Source: an uncultured Oscillospiraceae bacterium
GTDB lineage: Bacteria; Bacillota; Clostridia; Oscillospirales; Oscillospiraceae
Reading direction: 5' to 3'
Assembly (NCBI GenBank): GCA_947625285.1
Contig: CANQNS010000005.1
Location: 32,149-96,148 of the forward strand
DNA length: 64,000 bases
Made by a program: the position numbers and the translations under genes. The notes beneath the pieces are model-generated. The model saw nothing but the letters and a program-made list of their open reading frames with translations. It had not been told where the DNA came from and searched no databases. Positions within the stretch are counted from its first letter, which is position 1, and each line of letters opens with the position of its first letter. Shown here in pieces: positions 1-9,866 of the stretch.

Positions 1-860
1 ACGGAATCAGGCTGGGTGACACCGCCGCCGGACAGGGGGAACTTTGTGACTTCAGTCAGGCCGTCCGTAAAGACGCTGCCTGTGGCCTGGACGGTGATCT
101 GGCCCGCGGTGCCCGCGGTGAGAGGGCCGCCGGAGACCTCAGCGGTGACAGAGGGGGCCGAAACGGTGATGGTGCACGACGCTGCGCTCCCGGGCTGATA
201 TGTAAAGGCGGCCGGCTGCATCGTCACCGTGATGCTGCCGGCATGCGCGGGCGTGCCGGACAGGGTCAGGGTAGCGGTGTCGCCGCTGGCCTCGACGCCG
301 TCAAGGCTCACGCCCATATCACCAGCCTCGATGGACCAATTGGGGGTCGCGGAGCTGGTCGAAGCAAAGGTGTTGTTGCTGACGGTCAGTTGGACGGTGC
401 TCGCCGCCGTGCCGGCGGTGAGCTGGGTACCGGCGTCGACCGAGGGCTCCTCCGCCGCAGCCACCGACAGCGACGAATCCGTCAATGCATCACTCGGAGC
501 GCCAGTCTCAAAAGCCTCGTTCGAGACCGTAATGGTGATGGACCCACTCTGGGTGGGGGTGCCGCTGACAGCCATCGTGGCGGTAATCTCGGTCGCATAT
601 TCTCCGCCAGCAACTTCCAGCCCGGTGGATCCCACATTCGCGGTTATGTAGGAGGACAGGTCTTCGTTTTTAAACGTGCCGCCTTCCACCGTGACAGTGA
701 TGCTGCCGCTGGCTTCCTTCCCAGCCTGCAGAGTGCCGCCGCTATAGCTCACGCTGGTGATGCTGGCAGTACCCGACGCCAGGGCCGTGGTGGGCAGCAG
801 AGACGCCACCAGGCACAGGGCGAGCAGGATAGTCATGACTTTCTTTTTCGTTCCGATCAT
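1..860 (-). CDS. Secreted/surface protein with signal peptide and repeated Ig-like modules, 3' end truncated by window edge
   Basis: Not in ORF track because it runs off the edge. Minus strand from 860: GGAGG SD then MIGTKKKVMTILLALCLVASLLPTTALASGTASITSVSYSGGTLQAGKEASGSITVTVEGGTF..., open to position 1. Confidence 0.8.
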   Translation of the reverse strand, partial: MIGTKKKVMTILLALCLVASLLPTTALASGTASITSVSYSGGTLQAGKEASGSITVTVEGGTFKNEDLSSYITANVGSTGLEVAGGEYATEITATMAVSGTPTQSGSITITVSNEAFETGAPSDALTDSSLSVAAAEEPSVDAGTQLTAGTAASTVQLTVSNNTFASTSSATPNWSIEAGDMGVSLDGVEASGDTATLTLSGTPAHAGSITVTMQPAAFTYQPGSAASCTITVSAPSVTAEVSGGPLTAGTAGQITVQATGSVFTDGLTEVTKFPLSGGGVTQPDS

Positions 861-1040
861 AATGATCCGAACCTCCTTTCCCATGGAGAGCACGCGCCGG
901 AATGCTGTGCAAACCGACCCCCTGAAATGAGGCGGGGGGGGGGTAACCTTTTCAGACCCCCCGCAGCTTGTCAAATTCCTCGGGTACATTATATGATAAA
1001 CACCGATCGAATGCAAGCAAAAGATGCGAAAAAAAGCAGA

Positions 1041-1069
1041 GAAAAACCCCCGGCTCCAAGAGCCGGGGG
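1041..1069 (-). terminator. Rho-independent terminator of the thiolase gene
   Basis: Minus strand CCCCCGGCT/AGCCGGGGG stem followed by a T tract. Confidence 0.75.
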
Positions 1070-1094
1070 CGGGTGATATCCTTATGTCAACCGA

Positions 1095-2354
1095 TCAGCA
1101 TTTCTCCCAGATGGTGGCGACGCCCATGCCGCCGCCGATGCACAGGGTAGCCAGGCCCTTTTTGGCCTCGGGACGCTTGTGCATCTCATGGATCAGGGTG
1201 ACGATGATGCGCGCACCGGAAGCGCCCACGGGATGGCCCAGGGCGATGGCGCCGCCGTTGACGTTGACCTTCGCCATGTCGAAGCCCAGCTCGCGGGCCA
1301 CGGCGATGGACTGGGCCGCAAAAGCCTCGTTGGCTTCGATCAGGTCCATGTCGTCAATGGTAAGACCGGCCTTCTTGAGCGCCTGACGGGTGGCGGGCAC
1401 GGGGCCCACGCCCATGATCTTCGGGTCCACGCCGCCCTGGCCGTAGCTGACCAGCTTGGCCATGGGCTTCAGGCCGTATTTCTGCACGGCGTCGCCGCTG
1501 GCAAGGATGATGCAGGCCGCGCCGTCGTTGATGCCGGAGGCGTTGGCCGCCGTGACGCGCTGGACGTGCTTTTTGGTGTCGGCCTCATGGACCTGGGTGG
1601 GCTGGAAGGTGTGGACGATCTCGTCCTCCACGCCCTCGGGCCCCACGGGGAACGCGCCGCGCAGCTTGGCGATGCTCTCCGCCGTCACGCCCTTGCGGGG
1701 GAATTCGTCCACCTTGAACTCGATGGTCTCCTTCTTCATCTTCACGGGCACGGGGACGATCTCGTCATCGAACTTGCCGGCGGCCTGAGCGGCCTCGGTC
1801 TTCTGCTGGCTGGAGGCGGCAAAGGCGTCCAGCTCCTCCCGGGTGATGCCCCACACGTCGCAGATGTTCTCGGCGGTGGTGCCCATGTGGTAGTTGTTGT
1901 ACGCATCCCACAGGCCGTCGCTGATCATGGTGTCCTTCAGCTTGGTGTCGCCCATGCGGGCGCCCATGCGGGTGGCGGGAGAGGCGTAAGGCGCCATAGT
2001 CATGCTCTCCATGCCGCCGGCCACGATCACGTCCGCATCGCCGGCGGCGATGGCGCGGGCAGCCTCGATGACGCTCTTCATGCCGGAGCCGCAGACCATG
2101 CCCACGGTGTACGCGGGAACGGACAGAGGCAGACCGGCCTTGATGCCCACCTGACGGGCCGGGTTCTGGCCCAGACCGGCGGTGAGGATGCAGCCGAACA
2201 TCAGCTCGTCCACGTTCTCCGGCGCGATGCCGGCGCGGTTCAGAGCTTCCTTCACCACGATGGAGCCCAGGTCCACCGCCGGGGTCTTGCTCAGGGTGCC
2301 CTGAAAGCTGCCGATGGCGGTACGGCAGCAGTTCACAAGATAAATGTCTTTCAC
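1095..2354 (-). CDS. thlA: Acetyl-CoA acetyltransferase (thiolase)
   Basis: [38 protein letters not shown]...; [11 protein letters not shown] active-site Cys region and [20 protein letters not shown] thiolase signatures. Confidence 0.95.
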   Translation of the reverse strand: MKDIYLVNCCRTAIGSFQGTLSKTPAVDLGSIVVKEALNRAGIAPENVDELMFGCILTAGLGQNPARQVGIKAGLPLSVPAYTVGMVCGSGMKSVIEAARAIAAGDADVIVAGGMESMTMAPYASPATRMGARMGDTKLKDTMISDGLWDAYNNYHMGTTAENICDVWGITREELDAFAASSQQKTEAAQAAGKFDDEIVPVPVKMKKETIEFKVDEFPRKGVTAESIAKLRGAFPVGPEGVEDEIVHTFQPTQVHEADTKKHVQRVTAANASGINDGAACIILASGDAVQKYGLKPMAKLVSYGQGGVDPKIMGVGPVPATRQALKKAGLTIDDMDLIEANEAFAAQSIAVARELGFDMAKVNVNGGAIALGHPVGASGARIIVTLIHEMHKRPEAKKGLATLCIGGGMGVATIWEKC

Positions 2355-2605
2355 AGGGGTTTCCTCCTTAAAATAATATTCGTGTCGTCCGGCCCCGGAA
2401 TGGAGGCCAAGCGCCCAAAATACGCGATTTTCTAAGCTAGTCCAGTATAATATGCCCCCCGGTAAAAGTCAAGACCCGCCCGTCAGGAATTTGACGGACT
2501 TGCCCGGACAAAGGCCGGTTTTTCTTGACTTTTCCGGCAGGGGCCGGTAAACTGGTGATATGCGTACGCGGCCGAGCTCATCGGCTCGAAAAGGAGGGTG
2601 TATAT

Positions 2606-3943
2606 ATGGACTATCAGGCAATGTACAAGTCCAAGCTCACCACGGCGGAAGAGGCCGTGAAGCTGGTAAAAAGCGGCGACTGGGTGGATTATACCTGGTG
2701 CACCAACCACCCCGTGGCCCTGGATAAAGCCCTGGCCGCCCGGAGCCATGAGCTGAAGGACGTGAAGGTCCGGGGCGGCGTCACCATGTGGATGCCCGAG
2801 ATCGCCAAGGCCGACGACGCCGGAGAGCACTTCGCCTGGCATTCCTGGCACTGCTCCGGCGTGGATCGGAAGATCATCGCCAAGGGCATGGGCTGGTTCT
2901 GCCCCATCCGCTACTCCGAGCTGCCCCGGTATTACCGGGAAAACCTGCCCGGCACCGACGTAGTCATGATGCAGGTCCCGCCCATGGACGAGCACGGCAA
3001 CTTCTCCCTGTCCCTGGCCCCGTCACACCTATATGATATGTGCGCCAAGGCCAAACACATCGTCGTGGAGGTCAACCGGAATATGCCCGTGGTCTACGGC
3101 CTGTGCAAGACCGAGATCAATATCGCGGACGTCACCTATGTGGTGGAGGGGGACGATCCCCCCGTGGCCGAGCTGGGCTCCGCCGCCCCCAGCGACGTGG
3201 ACAAGGCCGTGGCGAACCTGATCGTGCCCGAGATACCCAACGGCGCCTGCCTGCAGCTGGGTATCGGCGGCATGCCCAACGCCGTGGGCGCCATGATCGC
3301 CCAGTCCGACCTGAAAGACCTGGGCGTACATACCGAAATGTATGTGGACGGCTTCGTGGATATCGCCAACGCCGGGAAGATCAACGGCAAAAACAAGAAT
3401 CTGGACTACGGCCGGCAGGTGTTCGCCTTCGCCGCCGGCAGCAAGAAGCTGTATGATTATGTAAACCGCAACCCGGAGGTCATGGGGGCAACGGTGGACT
3501 ACACCAACGACGTGCGGGTCATCGCGCAGCTGGATAAGTTCATCTCCATCAACAACGCGGTGGATCTGGACCTGTTCGGCCAGGTGAACGCCGAGTCCGC
3601 CGGCATCAAGCATATCTCCGGCACCGGGGGACAGCTGGATTTCGTCATGGGCGCGTATCTGTCCAACGGCGGCAAGAGCTTCATCTGCCTCAGCTCCGCC
3701 ATGAAAGCCAAGGACGGCACCCTGAAAAGCCGCATCGTGCCCACCCTGACCCCGGGCAGCATCGCCACGGACCCCCGCTCCTGCGTGCAGTACATCGTCA
3801 CCGAGTACGGCATGGTGAATTTGAAGGGCCTGAGCACCTGGCAGCGGGCCGAGGCGCTGATCTCCATCGCCCACCCCCAGTTCCAGGACGAGCTGGTGGC
3901 GGAAGCGGAAAAAATGCACATCTGGCGCAGGACGAACAAGTGA
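2606..3943 (+). CDS. Butyryl-CoA:acetate CoA-transferase-like (acetyl-CoA hydrolase/transferase family)
   Basis: ATG 2606 after [41 protein letters not shown]...; [26 protein letters not shown] motif. Confidence 0.85.
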   Translation: MDYQAMYKSKLTTAEEAVKLVKSGDWVDYTWCTNHPVALDKALAARSHELKDVKVRGGVTMWMPEIAKADDAGEHFAWHSWHCSGVDRKIIAKGMGWFCPIRYSELPRYYRENLPGTDVVMMQVPPMDEHGNFSLSLAPSHLYDMCAKAKHIVVEVNRNMPVVYGLCKTEINIADVTYVVEGDDPPVAELGSAAPSDVDKAVANLIVPEIPNGACLQLGIGGMPNAVGAMIAQSDLKDLGVHTEMYVDGFVDIANAGKINGKNKNLDYGRQVFAFAAGSKKLYDYVNRNPEVMGATVDYTNDVRVIAQLDKFISINNAVDLDLFGQVNAESAGIKHISGTGGQLDFVMGAYLSNGGKSFICLSSAMKAKDGTLKSRIVPTLTPGSIATDPRSCVQYIVTEYGMVNLKGLSTWQRAEALISIAHPQFQDELVAEAEKMHIWRRTNK

Positions 3944-3960
3944 GATAAAAATTATGTAAA

Positions 3961-3990
3961 CCGCCCCGGAGCATCTCCGGGGCGGTTTTT
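3961..3990 (+). terminator. Rho-independent terminator
   Basis: CCGCCCCGGAG CAT CTCCGGGGCGG TTTTTT. Confidence 0.85.
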
Positions 3991-3998
3991 TGGCGTGC

Positions 3999-4154
3999 TC
4001 AGTCCTGGGCGTCCAGGTACATATCCTCCGCCTCGTACAAGGCCCGCTGCAGCAGCTCCCGGCCGGAGCGGTTCTCCGGGATGTCCGGCAGGCTGTCCAA
4101 CGCGTCCGACGCCGCCGCGCACAGCAGCGCGTACATCTTTTTATAATCGGGCAT
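3999..4154 (-). CDS. Small conserved-looking protein
   Basis: MPDYKKMYALLCAAASDALDSLPDIPENRSGRELLQRALYEAEDMYLDAQD; the internal start is preceded by an A/G-rich SD-like stretch. Confidence 0.55.
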   Translation of the reverse strand: MPDYKKMYALLCAAASDALDSLPDIPENRSGRELLQRALYEAEDMYLDAQD

Positions 4155-4226
4155 TCGCAACACCTCCAAAGCGAAGTATACCACTATCTCATGTAAAAGT
4201 CTATAGTCCCGTGGGCCGGAGGCCAT

Positions 4227-4252
4227 ATTATCTAATCAGCGCATTAGATAAT
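4227..4252. promoter_or_regulatory. Perfect inverted repeat upstream of an XRE regulator (candidate operator)
   Basis: ATTATCTAAT-CAGCGC-ATTAGATAAT, 10-bp perfect arms. Confidence 0.6.
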
Positions 4253-4265
4253 GGAGGCGTCTACG

Positions 4266-4472
4266 GTGGTAAGGCTGAATGTGTTGGAGCTGCTGGAGCG
4301 GAAAGGAAAGACGAAGTACTGGCTTTATAAGCAGCTGGGCATGAGCTACCAGAATTTCAGCAATATGGTAAACAATCGGACCAGTTCCATCAAGCTGGAG
4401 CGTATCGAAACGCTGTGCCAGCTTTTGGACTGCACGCCCAATGAGCTGTTTGTGATCGACTGGGATGAATGA
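4266..4472 (+). CDS. XRE-family HTH regulator
   Basis: VVRLNVLELLERKGKTKYWLYKQLGMSYQNFSNMVNNRTSSIKLERIETLCQLLDCTPNELFVIDWDE. GTG start at 4266 is preferred because GGAGG lies 8 nt upstream; the track uses ATG 4251. Confidence 0.8.
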   Translation: MVRLNVLELLERKGKTKYWLYKQLGMSYQNFSNMVNNRTSSIKLERIETLCQLLDCTPNELFVIDWDE

Positions 4473-4577
4473 AGGCATTTAATCGCCCCGGCGGGCCGCG
4501 GCCCGCCGGGGCCTTGCGTTCGCGGGGATTTTAGGTTATAATACCCTAGATTATGTCAAAAGAGGGGAGGGCCGGCC

Positions 4578-5276
4578 ATGCACCTGACCGCCGGAATGGT
4601 ATACGACGGCATCCTGGTCGTGCTCTTCCTTTATATCCTGTGGCGGGGCTGGCACCAGGGGATGGTGTCCGAGCTGGTCCGGCTGGCGGGCTGGGCGGCG
4701 GCTATCGTGCTGGTGAGTATGTACGCCGGGCCCTGGGCGGAGCGGATCTACCACAGCTTTTTGGAGCGCATCGCCGTCAGCTCCGTGGCAAAGGCCATAC
4801 CCCCGGACGTGATCACCGCCCTGGAGAGCGGAGCCCTGGCGGTGCAGAGCCTGCAGGAGATCCTCAACAGCCTCAACGGCTTCTTCGGGGCCCAGACCGT
4901 GGACCCCTCCACCGTCAACAACATCATCACCATGTTCAACCAGGACGCGGGCAGCCTGGCGGAGATCATCACCCAAAACGTGCTGCAGCCGGTGCTGATA
5001 TCGGTCTGCCAGGTGCTTTTGAGCATCGCCGTGCTGGAGGCGTGCCTGTTCATCAGCCGCATCCTGGCCCGGATGGTGGCCGCCCACCGGCGGGACACGG
5101 ACAGCCTTTTGAGCATGACGAACCGCTTTCTGGGCCTGGCCCTGGGCTTTGGCGAGGGGCTGGTGTCGGGGTATGTGTATGTGTTCATCCTGTCGCTGGT
5201 GACGACCTTTTTCACCACCAAATGGCTCAGCCCGGAGGTACTGCAGGGCACCATATTCGTGAGGCTGTTTTTGTGA
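4578..5276 (+). CDS. CvpA family membrane protein
   Basis: Hydrophobic N-terminus MVYDGILVVLFLYILWRGWHQGMVSELVRLAGWAAAIVLV is CvpA-like. Confidence 0.75.
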   Translation: MHLTAGMVYDGILVVLFLYILWRGWHQGMVSELVRLAGWAAAIVLVSMYAGPWAERIYHSFLERIAVSSVAKAIPPDVITALESGALAVQSLQEILNSLNGFFGAQTVDPSTVNNIITMFNQDAGSLAEIITQNVLQPVLISVCQVLLSIAVLEACLFISRILARMVAAHRRDTDSLLSMTNRFLGLALGFGEGLVSGYVYVFILSLVTTFFTTKWLSPEVLQGTIFVRLFL

Positions 5277-5295
5277 GGCTGGAGGGGAGAGAGAT

Positions 5296-6807
5296 ATGGT
5301 AACGAACGTATTGGAATGGCTGGACGCCTCGGCGGACCGGCTGCCGGACAAGATCGCCTTCGGCGGCGAGAAGTCGACGCTGACCTTCGGCCAGCTCCGG
5401 GACCGGGCCCGCCGGGCCGGGACCTATCTGGCCGGCCGGGTGGAGAGGAACCGGCCCGTGGCGGTGTTCATGGAAAAAACGCCCGAATGCCTGGCGGCCT
5501 TTTTCGCCGCGGTCAGCGCGGGCTGTTTCTATGTGCCTCTGGACACGAAAATGCCCCCGGAGCGGATCCGGCTCATCTTCGACAGGCTCCAGCCGGCCTT
5601 CGTGTTCTATGACGAGAAAAACGCCCAGGCGGCCCAGGCCGTGGCGGGCCAGGCCGGGTGCACGCTGTTTGACGACGCCTGCCGGACCGAGCCGGACGAC
5701 GGCGTCCTGGCCGCCATCCGGGCCGCCCATGTGGATACGGACCTTTTGTATGTGCTGTTCACCAGCGGCTCCACCGGGGTGCCCAAGGGGGTCACCATCA
5801 GCCACCGGTCTATCGTGGACTGGGCGGACTGGCTGCACGATACCCTGGACCTGAACGAGAGCTGCGTTCTGGGCAACCAGGCCCCCTTTGTGTTCGACAA
5901 CTCCACCCTGGATATCTACTCCACCCTCCGCAACGGCTGCACCACCTGGATCATCCCGAAAAAGTGCTTCTCCTTCCACAAGACCATGATGCAGTTCCTG
6001 GCGGGGCACGCCATCGACACCATCTTCTTCGTGCCCTCGGCCCTGATCGCCATCGCCAACTCCGGCATTCTGGAAAAGGACCCGCCCCGGGGACTGAAGC
6101 GGGTCTACTTCTGCGGCGAGGTCATGCCCAACCGGCAGCTGAATATGTGGCGGCGGGCGGTTCCGGAGGCGGTGTACTGCAATATGTACGGCCCCACGGA
6201 GATCACCGACGTGTGCGCCTACTACGTCGTGGACCGGGACTTTGACGACGACGAGCCCCTGCCCATCGGCCAGGCCTGCGCCAACACCCGCATCCTGATC
6301 CTGAACGACGAAAACCGGCCCGTGGGCCCGGAGGAGACCGGGGAGCTTTGCGTGCTGGGCACCTGCCTGTCCCCGGGCTATTACAACGACCCCGCCCAGA
6401 CGGAAAAGGCCTTCGTGCAAAATCCCCTGAACGCCGCTTTCCAGGAGCGGATGTATCGGACCGGGGACCTGGCCCGGTACAACGACCGGGGCCAGATCAT
6501 GTTCCTGGGCCGGAAGGATTTCCAGATCAAGCACCAGGGCTGCTACCGCATCGAGCTGGGAGAGATCGAGACCGCGCTGCTGGCGGCGGAGGGAGTGGCG
6601 AACGGCTGCTGCCTGTTCGACGAGGCCAAAGACGAGATCGTGTGCGTGTATATGGGCGGCGGGGACCAGCGGGAGCTGGCCCGGCAGTTGGCGGCGAAGC
6701 TGCCAAGCTATATGCTGCCCAACCGATATGTGCATCTGGACCGGCTGCCCATGACCATCAATGACAAGATCGACCGGGTGACGCTGAAAAAGACCTGTAT
6801 CGGCTGA
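5296..6807 (+). CDS. AMP-binding stand-alone amino-acid adenylation (DltA-like) enzyme
   Basis: YVLFTSGSTGVPKGVTISHRS, YGPTEITD, YRTGDLARYNDRGQIMFLGRKDFQIK adenylation core motifs. Confidence 0.85.
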   Translation: MVTNVLEWLDASADRLPDKIAFGGEKSTLTFGQLRDRARRAGTYLAGRVERNRPVAVFMEKTPECLAAFFAAVSAGCFYVPLDTKMPPERIRLIFDRLQPAFVFYDEKNAQAAQAVAGQAGCTLFDDACRTEPDDGVLAAIRAAHVDTDLLYVLFTSGSTGVPKGVTISHRSIVDWADWLHDTLDLNESCVLGNQAPFVFDNSTLDIYSTLRNGCTTWIIPKKCFSFHKTMMQFLAGHAIDTIFFVPSALIAIANSGILEKDPPRGLKRVYFCGEVMPNRQLNMWRRAVPEAVYCNMYGPTEITDVCAYYVVDRDFDDDEPLPIGQACANTRILILNDENRPVGPEETGELCVLGTCLSPGYYNDPAQTEKAFVQNPLNAAFQERMYRTGDLARYNDRGQIMFLGRKDFQIKHQGCYRIELGEIETALLAAEGVANGCCLFDEAKDEIVCVYMGGGDQRELARQLAAKLPSYMLPNRYVHLDRLPMTINDKIDRVTLKKTCIG

Positions 6808-6852
6808 GATAAAGTCGAACATCCGGCGGGGAGGCCATCCCCGCCGGATGTT

Positions 6853-7800
6853 TTATTTGTCCGGCACCATGGCCCGGACCAGCCGTTCCATGACCGGCGT
6901 CAGAGGCAGCCACAACGCCGCGCACAGCAGGTTGAAAAGGGTGTGGGCGTTGGCGATCTGCCGGGCCAGATGTCCCGCCCCGGCGGGGGTGAGGGCCAGC
7001 ACCAGCTTCCCAAAGCCGGGGCGCAGCAGCAGATAGAGGACCGCGCCGGAGAGATTGAAGACCGTGTGGGCCAGGGCGGCCCGTTTGGCGTCCCGGGACT
7101 GTCCGGCGGCGGCGAGCAGGGCCGTGACGGTGGTGCCGATGTTGCAGCCCACCAATACGGGCAGCGCGCCCGCCAGCCCCAGGGCCGGTCCCGCCGCGCT
7201 CTGCAATATAGCCACCGCCGCGGAGCTGCTCTGCACCGCCGCCGTCAGGGACGCCCCCAGCACCACCCCCAGCAGCGGCGACGCCGCCGCCCGGTCCATG
7301 AGGCCGAGAAAGCGGGGGCTGTCCGCCAGGGGCGCCATGGCCCCGCCCATCCGCTCCATGCCGGCCAGCAGCATCCCAAGGCCGAACAGGGCCCGGCCAA
7401 GGGCCCTGGCCCCGCCGCTCCCGCCAAGCTGCGAGAGGGCGAAGCCCGCCAGCAGCAGGGGGCCCAGCCAGTCCGTCAGCCGGAAGGCCAGCAATTGGGC
7501 CGTGACGGTGGTGCCCACGTTGGCCCCGAACACCAGCGCGATGGCCTGGGAGAGCCCCAGAAGCTCCGTGCTCACCAGCCCCACCGCCATCACCGTGACG
7601 GCGGAGGAGCTTTGCAATATCCCCGCCGCGGCGGCCCCGGTCAGGACGCCCCGCAGAGGGGTTTTCGTCCCGGCGGCCAAAAGCCGCCTCGTCCGCGTCC
7701 CGGCGGCCTGCCGCAGCGCGCCGCTCATAAGCTCCATGCCGCCCAGAAACAGCCCCAGGCCCCCCGCCAGGCCGAACGCCGCCCGCGCCGCCGTATCCAT
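6853..7800 (-). CDS. Na/Pi cotransporter family protein
   Basis: Two repeats with QSSSAVTVMAVGLV and QSSSAAVAIL plus GxNVGTTVTA/GCNIGTTVTA. Start MDTAARAAFGLAGGLGLF at 7800; the 955-aa ORF in the track is an artefactual N-terminal extension. Confidence 0.85.
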   Translation of the reverse strand: MDTAARAAFGLAGGLGLFLGGMELMSGALRQAAGTRTRRLLAAGTKTPLRGVLTGAAAAGILQSSSAVTVMAVGLVSTELLGLSQAIALVFGANVGTTVTAQLLAFRLTDWLGPLLLAGFALSQLGGSGGARALGRALFGLGMLLAGMERMGGAMAPLADSPRFLGLMDRAAASPLLGVVLGASLTAAVQSSSAAVAILQSAAGPALGLAGALPVLVGCNIGTTVTALLAAAGQSRDAKRAALAHTVFNLSGAVLYLLLRPGFGKLVLALTPAGAGHLARQIANAHTLFNLLCAALWLPLTPVMERLVRAMVPDK

Positions 7801-7986
7801 CCGCCACCGCCTCCCCGTTTGATGGGCCCCGCCCGCCCCGGCCGGCGCGGACAGCGCGGCGCGTGAAGGACAGGCACGGTGGAGCTTATGCGCCCGATGG
7901 CGGCGGATATGCCGGAGCGGGCTCGTTGACAAGTGCGAGCGGGCGGTGGTATTCTTGATCCATCCACCACGAACGGAGGGGATCTT

Positions 7987-9684
7987 ATGCGGATGCGCAA
8001 AAGACCGGCGGCCCTGGTCCTGGCGGCGGCGACGCTGCTGACCGTGGCGCTGGGCAGCGGCATGACCCGGGCCGGGGACAGGAACTTCTTTCTGCCGGAG
8101 GAGGAGACGGAGGAGGGCTACGAGCGGTACGAGAACACCGCCGTGTGCTTCGCGCTGGACGTGCCGGAGGAGTATGAGGTCACGGAGCCCTATGAAAACG
8201 TCGCTATGATCGCTGACGGGGACGATTTCCGCCTGTCGGCGGAGTACGCCTGGTACACCGCCGCCGAGGACCACTTCATCCGCTCGGCGGAGGACTTCGC
8301 GGCCCTGATCCAGACGGACGCGGCGGCGCTGACCGACTGGATCGGCACCGATGAGCTGGAGGTGATCGGCTCCGGCTGGGGCGATGTGGACGGCACGGAC
8401 GTCTTTACCTGCGCGTTCACCCTGTCCCGGTCCGGCAAGGACTATTCCGGGGCCCTGTATATCTTCGGCGGCCAGGGGGATTTCGGCTGCTACTGTATGC
8501 AGGCGCTGTTGAACGAGGGGTCCAGCAAGGCGGACCTGTACGCCCAGCAGTTGGAGCATATGGTCAGGAGCTTTGCCGTCACCGGCCCCTACCAGGCGGA
8601 GGGGTACACCCTGTGCGAGATGGAGAGCAAGGACGTGCCGGTTTCGTTCCTGGTCCGGGAAACGGCCCGGACGGAGCAGTTCACCTATGTAGCCAGCGTC
8701 ATCCCGGAGGACGCTACCGCCACCGAGGCCTGCGTCAGCATCGGCCAGACCGTTTACGACGCGGACCACGATCTGGAAACGGTGCTGGACAGCCTGTGCG
8801 GGTACTATTTCAACAACAAGGACGATGCCCGCTTCACGGCCCAGCCCTCCCACTTCGACCTGGGCCAGTACAGCTACGATATGGTGGAGATGGAGTACGC
8901 CGACGACGGCGAGCATTACGCTCTGAGCATGGCCGTGTTCGTCACGGATGGGATGTACTGGGAGGTGGACGCCGAGACCTGTGCCGAATACGCCGACGCC
9001 ACGGCGGCGGTCTTCAGCGATGTGCTGTTCTCCCTGCGGGTGAACGGCGACGATATCGCCACGCCTGCGTCGTCCGGCGGCCAGATGCTGGGCGTGGTAG
9101 GCGGCGTGGGCGAGGTGCTGGACGCCACTGAGGCCCAGGAGGGCTTCACCGGCGGCGGCGCGGACGGCTGGATGGAGCCGCTGGGCTTCGTGGCGGAGCT
9201 GGATAATGGCGGGCGGCTGCTGCTGACGGAGTATGAGATGCAAGACGGCAATATGACCTCGGTGTACACGGACGCCTGGTATATGTCCGACGGCATGGGC
9301 ATCCTGCTGGCCCGCAACGAGCTCTACCAGGAGGTGGGCGGCAACAGCGGGGCCGTGTCCCTGGTGCGAAAGGACGGCCAGATCTATATGCTGCTGGAGT
9401 CCCAGCGGTGGGAAGGGGACAGCTTCAACGACTATTACGCCTATATGCTCTGGAACGAGGACCAGGGCGGCTTTGAACCGGCAAGCAGCATGGAGGCCCA
9501 CGGCACGGTGGGCCAGGAGGACCAGGGCCTGTACGCCGTGGACGGCCAGGCGGCGGACCGGGCCGCTTTCGACGGGGCCCGGGCGGCCTACAGCGTGTAC
9601 ATAGGCCCCATGGACATCGTCCAGGGCCACGGCAACGGCGATGTGATGGACTTCGCCGCCCTCCGCCAGTGGTACCCGGACTGA
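7987..9684 (+). CDS. Secreted protein of unknown function
   Basis: Signal peptide MRMRKRPAALVLAAATLLTVALGSGMTRAG; SD upstream. Confidence 0.7.
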   Translation: MRMRKRPAALVLAAATLLTVALGSGMTRAGDRNFFLPEEETEEGYERYENTAVCFALDVPEEYEVTEPYENVAMIADGDDFRLSAEYAWYTAAEDHFIRSAEDFAALIQTDAAALTDWIGTDELEVIGSGWGDVDGTDVFTCAFTLSRSGKDYSGALYIFGGQGDFGCYCMQALLNEGSSKADLYAQQLEHMVRSFAVTGPYQAEGYTLCEMESKDVPVSFLVRETARTEQFTYVASVIPEDATATEACVSIGQTVYDADHDLETVLDSLCGYYFNNKDDARFTAQPSHFDLGQYSYDMVEMEYADDGEHYALSMAVFVTDGMYWEVDAETCAEYADATAAVFSDVLFSLRVNGDDIATPASSGGQMLGVVGGVGEVLDATEAQEGFTGGGADGWMEPLGFVAELDNGGRLLLTEYEMQDGNMTSVYTDAWYMSDGMGILLARNELYQEVGGNSGAVSLVRKDGQIYMLLESQRWEGDSFNDYYAYMLWNEDQGGFEPASSMEAHGTVGQEDQGLYAVDGQAADRAAFDGARAAYSVYIGPMDIVQGHGNGDVMDFAALRQWYPD

Positions 9685-9866
9685 AAACGGCGTCGGCCTT
9701 ATTTGGCCGGCGGCGGACATGGATATTTACATAATCAAGTTTACATAATTTTATGAACTCGCCCGTTCCCGGCGGGGGAGACAGGATTTCCTCTTGCGCG
9801 CAGGCGGGGGGATATAGTATACTGAGGGCGACGACCCGATCCGGGAGAAATAAGGAGGAGATCAGG

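Noticed and set aside
1179-2435. 418-aa ORF antisense to thiolase
   Set aside because: Shadow ORF with His/Gly/Ala-rich low-complexity composition; thiolase is strongly supported.
6853-9720. 955-aa minus-strand ORF
   Set aside because: Only the C-terminal 315 aa (from 7800) is a real Na/Pi transporter; the rest is antisense to the secreted protein gene at 7987-9684.
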